Below, one piece after another: positions 60,206 through 64,000 of a DNA stretch of 64,000 nt. Under the pieces are notes generated by a model, which saw nothing but the letters and a program-made list of their open reading frames with translations, was not told the origin of the DNA and searched no databases. The stretch's first letter is position 1. Each line of letters begins with the position of its first letter. Origin of the DNA: Flavobacteriales bacterium UBA5081 (GTDB lineage: Bacteria; Bacteroidota; Bacteroidia; Flavobacteriales_E; Vicingaceae); NCBI GenBank assembly GCA_002415785.1, contig DIAJ01000014.1, positions 8,258-72,257 on the forward strand. The letters run 5' to 3'. The position numbers and the translations under genes are program-made.

Positions 60206-61075
60206 ATGAAAAAGTTATTCACTTTAATCGCAGTAGCAGCTTTCTTCACATTTGGAGTAAGCAATTATAGTTTTGCTCAAGAGGAAGCAGATAGCGCTGA
60301 AGCGCAAACTGAAATGGCTGACACTACTGCAACGGAAGCCGATACAACGCAGGAGGCTGCAGCAGCTACCACTGAAACTGCCTCAACTGAGGAAGCAGCA
60401 GAAGAGGAAACTGAAGTAGTTGAAGAAAACAAGTCATTCCACCAAATTTTGAAAGAGAAGTTTATTGAAGGTGGAGCTGAGTTTATGGGCATTGTATTAC
60501 TTTGTTTGATTCTTGGTTTAGCCATTGTAATTGAGCGTATCATTTACTTAAACATGGCTACAACAAACACAAAGAAATTGTTGGCAAATGTTGAAGATGC
60601 GTTAGGTTCAGGTGGAGTTGATGCAGCTAAAGAGGTTTGTAGAAACACAAGTGGACCTGTAGCAAGTATTTTTTACCAAGGTCTAGATAGAAGTCACGAA
60701 GGAATTGAAATGGTTGAGAAGTCAGTTATTTCATACGGAAGTGTTCAAATGGGACTATTAGAAAAGGGAGTTTCATGGATTTCTTTGTTTATTGCATTAG
60801 CGCCAATGCTTGGTTTCATGGGTACAGTAATCGGTATGATTGGAGCCTTTGATGCAATTGAAGCAGCAGGAGATATTTCTCCATCTTTAGTTGCCGGTGG
60901 TATTAAAGTAGCACTTTTAACAACCGTATTTGGTTTGATCGTTGCGATTATCTTGCAAATCTTTTACAATTATATTATTGCAAAAGTAGATAGCATTGTA
61001 AACGATATGGAAAATGCTTCAATTGGATTAGTTGACTTATTGATGAAGCATGAGTTAAATAACAAAAAAGCCTAA
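60206..61075 (+). CDS. exbB: ExbB/TolQ/MotA-family proton channel protein with signal peptide and acidic linker
   Basis: A 289-residue inner-membrane protein that with ExbD converts proton flow into motion for TonB or Tol. Unusually it begins with a cleavable-looking signal peptide (MKKLFTLIAVAAFFTF, ending SFAQ near 25), then about 50 residues rich in Ala, Glu and Thr, then the conserved core: first helix at about 95-115 (GIVLLCLILGLAIVIERII), the ExbB signature region with ALAPMLGFMGTVIGMIGAFD near 195-215 (two blocks), and GGIKVALLTTVFGLIVAI. Such N-terminal extensions occur in Bacteroidota. First gene of a four-gene operon with a membrane protein and two exbD genes. No tonB gene is in the window. 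Confidence 0.9.
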   Translation: MKKLFTLIAVAAFFTFGVSNYSFAQEEADSAEAQTEMADTTATEADTTQEAAAATTETASTEEAAEEETEVVEENKSFHQILKEKFIEGGAEFMGIVLLCLILGLAIVIERIIYLNMATTNTKKLLANVEDALGSGGVDAAKEVCRNTSGPVASIFYQGLDRSHEGIEMVEKSVISYGSVQMGLLEKGVSWISLFIALAPMLGFMGTVIGMIGAFDAIEAAGDISPSLVAGGIKVALLTTVFGLIVAIILQIFYNYIIAKVDSIVNDMENASIGLVDLLMKHELNNKKA

Positions 61076-61081
61076 GAAATT

Positions 61082-61495
61082 ATGTCTGAGGGACTATCAA
61101 AAATATTAAACATAGTGCTCTATGCCCTTTTAGGGATTAGTGCACTGCTTGGAGTTCTGTTTTATTCAGGCTCAATAGAATCTGATACCATTATTTATTG
61201 GTGTTATGCTTTATTCGCATTAGGTGCTGCAACTGCAATTATCTTTCCAATCATTACCATGGTTAAAAACCCTAAAGGAGCAAAAAGTGCTCTTATTGGA
61301 GTGTTGGCTTTAGTGGTTGTTTTTGTTGTGTCTTACGCCTTAGCAGGAGATGAAATGTTAGATAAATACTACGATTTCATTTCAGGACCTGAAGCATCAA
61401 GAAGAGTAGGAACCGGATTAATTGCTTTTTATATTTTAGCAATTGGCGCTATCATAGCAACAGTTTACTCCGGAATATCAAAACTTTTTAAATAA
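61082..61495 (+). CDS. Four-helix membrane protein in the exbB-exbD operon
   Basis: A 137-residue inner-membrane protein with about four hydrophobic helices (near 7-27, 38-60, 66-88 and 112-133) and short polar loops, one containing GPEASRRVGTG. I do not recognise a named family. It lies 6 bases after exbB and 10 bases before the ATG of the first exbD, so it is cotranscribed and is probably an accessory part of the same energy-transducing complex. Its position between the channel protein and two ExbD proteins is the only clue to its role. Confidence 0.75.
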   Translation: MSEGLSKILNIVLYALLGISALLGVLFYSGSIESDTIIYWCYALFALGAATAIIFPIITMVKNPKGAKSALIGVLALVVVFVVSYALAGDEMLDKYYDFISGPEASRRVGTGLIAFYILAIGAIIATVYSGISKLFK

Positions 61496-61505
61496 TTCAT
61501 TGATT

Positions 61506-62111
61506 ATGGCAAGAAGAAATGCACCGGAAATTAATGCAGGTTCGATGGCGGATATCGCCTTCTTACTCTTGATTTTCTTCTTGGTTACAACCACCATGGA
61601 TGTAGATACCGGATTAACACGGAAATTGCCTCCACCATTAGAAGATCCAACTATGGATCCACCGGAGGTGAAACAAAGAAATGTTTTCCAGGTATTAGTC
61701 AATGCTAATGATGAATTATTGGTAGAAGGCGAGCCAATGTTGGTTAGTAATTTAAGAGAAGAAGCTAAAAAATTCATTATTGGAGACCCTACTTTTAGCG
61801 ATCCGGAAATGCCGGAAGGTAAAATGACAGAGGTGCCAGTTTTGGGTAATAGAATGGTTTCAAAACAAATTATTTCGCTACAAAACGACCGCGGTACTTC
61901 TTATGAAATGTACATTAAAGTTCAGAACGAACTTGCGGGAGCATACAGTGAAGTAAGAGACGAATTTGCTCAGAAAGAGTTCGGGAAACCGATGATTAGG
62001 TTAGAGAAGGAGGCTGAGTCGTCTAAAAAAGCAGAAATGCAGGTAGATGCTGTTAAATCAGTTTATCCGCAACGAATTTCTGAAGCAGAACCAAAGAACG
62101 TAGGAGAATAA
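61506..62111 (+). CDS. exbD: ExbD/TolR-family protein, first copy
   Basis: A 201-residue protein with a short cytoplasmic start (MARRNAPEINAGSM), a single membrane helix with the conserved Asp in MADIAFLLLIFFLVTT (proton-path residue), and a periplasmic domain extended to about 160 residues, longer than E. coli ExbD (141). I use the ATG at 61506; a TTG at 61500 would add two residues. The periplasmic part has DPEMPEGKMTEVPVLGNRMV and a helical tail ending in PKNVGE. Separated by 4 bases from the second exbD. Confidence 0.92.
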   Translation: MARRNAPEINAGSMADIAFLLLIFFLVTTTMDVDTGLTRKLPPPLEDPTMDPPEVKQRNVFQVLVNANDELLVEGEPMLVSNLREEAKKFIIGDPTFSDPEMPEGKMTEVPVLGNRMVSKQIISLQNDRGTSYEMYIKVQNELAGAYSEVRDEFAQKEFGKPMIRLEKEAESSKKAEMQVDAVKSVYPQRISEAEPKNVGE

Positions 62112-62115
62112 AGTT

Positions 62116-62592
62116 ATGTCAAAGTTTAAAAAGAAAAAAGATGGTGGCCAACCGGCCATTTCTACCGCATCATTGCCGGATATCGTTTTTATGCTTTTGT
62201 TTTTCTTTATGGTTACTACCGTTATGCGTGAAGTAACTTTGAAAGTAAAAGTAGTTACTCCTAAAGCCACTGAAGTAAACAAGCTTGAACGAAAGTCTTT
62301 AGTAAGTTATATATACATTGGAGAGCCGGTAGATAGATTGCAAGGTCAATTTGGAACTGCTCCAAGAATTCAGTTGAATGATGCTTTTGCAACTAAAAAT
62401 GATATTTTTCAATTTGTAGAAGCGGAGAGAGAAGAGACAAATCCGGCCGAAGTACCTTTAATGACTTTTTCACTTAAAGTGGATAAAGATGCTGAAATGG
62501 GTATTGTAACAGATGTTAAACAAGAACTTAGAAAAGCAAATGCATTAAAAATTAACTACTCTACCGGTAAAACGGATAAGATTGTAGATTAA
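62116..62592 (+). CDS. exbD: ExbD/TolR-family protein, second copy
   Basis: A 158-residue ExbD with a basic cytoplasmic start (MSKFKKKKDGGQPAIS), the helix with conserved Asp in LPDIVFMLLFFFMVTTVM, and a periplasmic domain closing with VTDVKQELRKANALKINYST, close to the usual ExbD fold. It differs clearly from the first copy, so the operon could assemble a mixed ExbD dimer. Last gene of the operon, followed by a strong terminator. Confidence 0.93.
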   Translation: MSKFKKKKDGGQPAISTASLPDIVFMLLFFFMVTTVMREVTLKVKVVTPKATEVNKLERKSLVSYIYIGEPVDRLQGQFGTAPRIQLNDAFATKNDIFQFVEAEREETNPAEVPLMTFSLKVDKDAEMGIVTDVKQELRKANALKINYSTGKTDKIVD

Positions 62593-62612
62593 ATAATCTG
62601 ACTTATTACTTT

Positions 62613-62646
62613 AAAGCCGACTTTATAACAAGAGTCGGCTTTTTTA
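62613..62646 (+). terminator. Rho-independent terminator of the exbB operon
   Basis: AAAGCCGACT (62613-62622) and AGTCGGCTTT (62633-62642) form a perfect 10-bp stem with a 10-base loop followed by T residues. It overlaps the stop of the convergent gene at 62644. Confidence 0.95.
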
Positions 62647-63840
62647 TTTTGGCTTTTTATCAGTTACTGGCTGCAAAAACCATCCATAAGTTAAACTGAT
62701 TAAGTGAGTTCTTCCTCCCATTCCTGTGTAACCTCTATCCATAAATGGGTTAGCAAATCGGTATTCAAATTTTAGGTAGGAGTAACTCTGATCTTCATAT
62801 ACAAAGTACTTGTCTTGTTGATTTTGCTTTTGAATATTATAGCGCAAGCCTATTCCTGCATAATTGGTGAATTTTGCTTTAAAACGGACACCTTCAAAGT
62901 ATTCTTCTCCTTCTACGGTGTTTGACATCGGTGCAAATGATGTTGTTCCTATTCCTGCAAATGGCAAAAATGAAATACGTCGATTGGCTAAAAAAACATA
63001 ACCAATAGAACTCTCAAATTGGGTCATACTGGAACTTTGATTACGTTCCCACAAACGGTCGTTTAGTAATATGTCACGTCTTGGAGAGGTGAATCCCCAG
63101 CTTGTATTTATGCGAAGAAAATAATTTTGATAGTAATAGGCTAATTTGAAGCCAATGGCAAAGTGATCTCTAAAAAGCTGATTCATGTCTCCTTCTAAAG
63201 TGTTGTTGCCAATGTATACTGAAGCAGCGAATTTACTTTTTGTAGGGTAATAAATTTGTCTAAAACTATTTTCAACTACATAACGGTATTCACTTTCCGA
63301 ATAGTTTTCCAGAAAACGGTCTGCTGCTTCATTAATTTTTTCTTGAGATTCAAACTTTTCCCCTATAAAGTAGCCAAGGGCTAAAAGTAAAAAGTCTTTT
63401 TCCTCGCTTGAAAGAACGAGATTTTTTTGAATACTATAACTTATATCAAAACGATCATTTCCAACAATAGCTAATAGAGCGTAATACAAAGTGTCATAAG
63501 GAGGCCAATTGATAATCAAGTCTTTTGGTGCGGGAGGCTGATGAATTAGATAGGTGAGAGGCTCAAATTCGTTCAACCAAAAGTGAAGCAGTATTTTTTC
63601 TTGATCAAAAAAAGCTAAACTAACAGAATCCTCTTGTAAAAGCAATTCATTCCTTATTTGTTCAACTTTAGCTTTATTATTGTTTTTTAATGACTGAATA
63701 ATTTCCGTTCTCCCTTCTTTAACAGCTGCATTAAAAAGCATGTTTTTAACTGATCTGTGCCTATCATCTTCTTTTTCTTGTGCGTTAAGGTTGACAGAAA
63801 AGAGCGTCATCCATAAGAAAAGTAACAATCTTATTTTCAT
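62644..63840 (-). CDS. Putative outer-membrane barrel protein with helical N-terminal domain
   Basis: A 398-residue exported protein (signal peptide MKIRLLLFLWMTLFSVNLNAQ, cleavage after NAQ). Residues ~25-190 are helical, with an ankyrin-like opening (MLFNAAVKEGRTEIIQSL) and short hydrophobic helices. Residues ~195-398 are rich in alternating aromatic/polar strands (for example FAIGFKLAYYYQNYFLRIN, YLKFEYRFANP, LISLTYGWFLQ), as in an outer-membrane beta-barrel of about eight strands. The C-terminus is a polar tail rather than a terminal Phe. No family is recognised. Convergent with the exbB operon. Confidence 0.65.
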   Translation of the reverse strand: MKIRLLLFLWMTLFSVNLNAQEKEDDRHRSVKNMLFNAAVKEGRTEIIQSLKNNNKAKVEQIRNELLLQEDSVSLAFFDQEKILLHFWLNEFEPLTYLIHQPPAPKDLIINWPPYDTLYYALLAIVGNDRFDISYSIQKNLVLSSEEKDFLLLALGYFIGEKFESQEKINEAADRFLENYSESEYRYVVENSFRQIYYPTKSKFAASVYIGNNTLEGDMNQLFRDHFAIGFKLAYYYQNYFLRINTSWGFTSPRRDILLNDRLWERNQSSSMTQFESSIGYVFLANRRISFLPFAGIGTTSFAPMSNTVEGEEYFEGVRFKAKFTNYAGIGLRYNIQKQNQQDKYFVYEDQSYSYLKFEYRFANPFMDRGYTGMGGRTHLISLTYGWFLQPVTDKKPK

Positions 63841-64000
63841 CTTGAATAGTTATGAAGGGAAAGTTAGTAAGAAATTATGTGAAGATGATGTTTGCTGATT
63901 TTTGAGTATTAGCTTGGTCAGTTTATGTTTAATTCCCAACTTTTGTTCTTGATTAACACAAGTTTTAGTCATGATCCCAAAAATCAAGGCTTTTAGAGCA

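Overview
This window comes from an AT-rich member of the Bacteroidota, most likely a Flavobacteriales-type marine or gliding lineage. The evidence is several secreted proteins ending in type IX secretion system (T9SS) type A sorting domains, a GldA-type ABC ATPase, TonB-dependent receptors with carboxypeptidase-regulatory-like N-termini, a PorV-family outer-membrane protein, HU-CCDC81/SPOR architecture, promoters of the TTTG-N(17-23)-TAnnTTTG type, and almost no Shine-Dalgarno signals. No phage, insertion sequence, CRISPR array or rRNA was seen. Most of the window is core chromosome with surface-protein genes interspersed.

Layout. 1-3.3 kb: the 3' end of a repeat-bearing T9SS cargo gene, then metK and gldA on the minus strand. 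3.3-5.7 kb: a tight plus-strand operon rsgA-dtd-M15D dipeptidase-mazG-like. 5.7-13.6 kb (minus): a LytTR regulator with a degenerate receiver, a 1863-residue Ig/PKD adhesin-like T9SS cargo with an internal 339-bp tandem duplication, and three small membrane or secreted genes of unknown function. 13.8-15.6 kb (minus): atpD-atpC. 15.8-18.2 kb (plus): ribF, a leucine-rich-repeat protein and a small T9SS cargo. 18.3-23.5 kb (minus): a probable operon PPTase-GGGP synthase-PnuC-NadR-like kinase, then a TPP riboswitch and a TonB-dependent receptor that is therefore probably a thiamine receptor. 23.5-25.8 kb: ahcY, a lipoprotein with a Rieske-like fold lacking the histidine ligands, and a small basic secreted protein.

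25.9-35.2 kb holds the most distinctive locus: one promoter, then a 1255-residue TonB-dependent receptor, a 1432-residue T9SS cargo of unknown function and a PorV-family protein. Together they look like a dedicated surface-secretion or uptake module. 35.2-49.1 kb carries housekeeping genes (greA, HIT protein, ruvC, ligA, recQ, prfB, arsC-like), a flippase/glycosyltransferase pair, an ABC permease, an AtoE-type transporter and a glycine-rich T9SS cargo. 49.1-59.5 kb carries fumC, a SulP transporter, manC, a candidate structured small RNA, a SPOR protein, an acyl-CoA thioesterase, a family 9 glycosyltransferase, a nonsense-interrupted pseudogene, tatD and ansA. 59.5-60.2 kb contains tRNA-Ser(GGA) followed by a duplicated 3' flank. 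60.2-62.6 kb is an exbB-membrane protein-exbD-exbD energy-transduction operon that could drive the TonB-dependent receptors. The window ends with a putative outer-membrane barrel gene.

Recurrent points: convergent gene pairs meet in four-base stop-codon overlaps (four cases), several genes use TTG or GTG starts, and many operons end in strong hairpin-plus-U-tract terminators. All functional calls are from reading the sequence and family knowledge; no database search was run.
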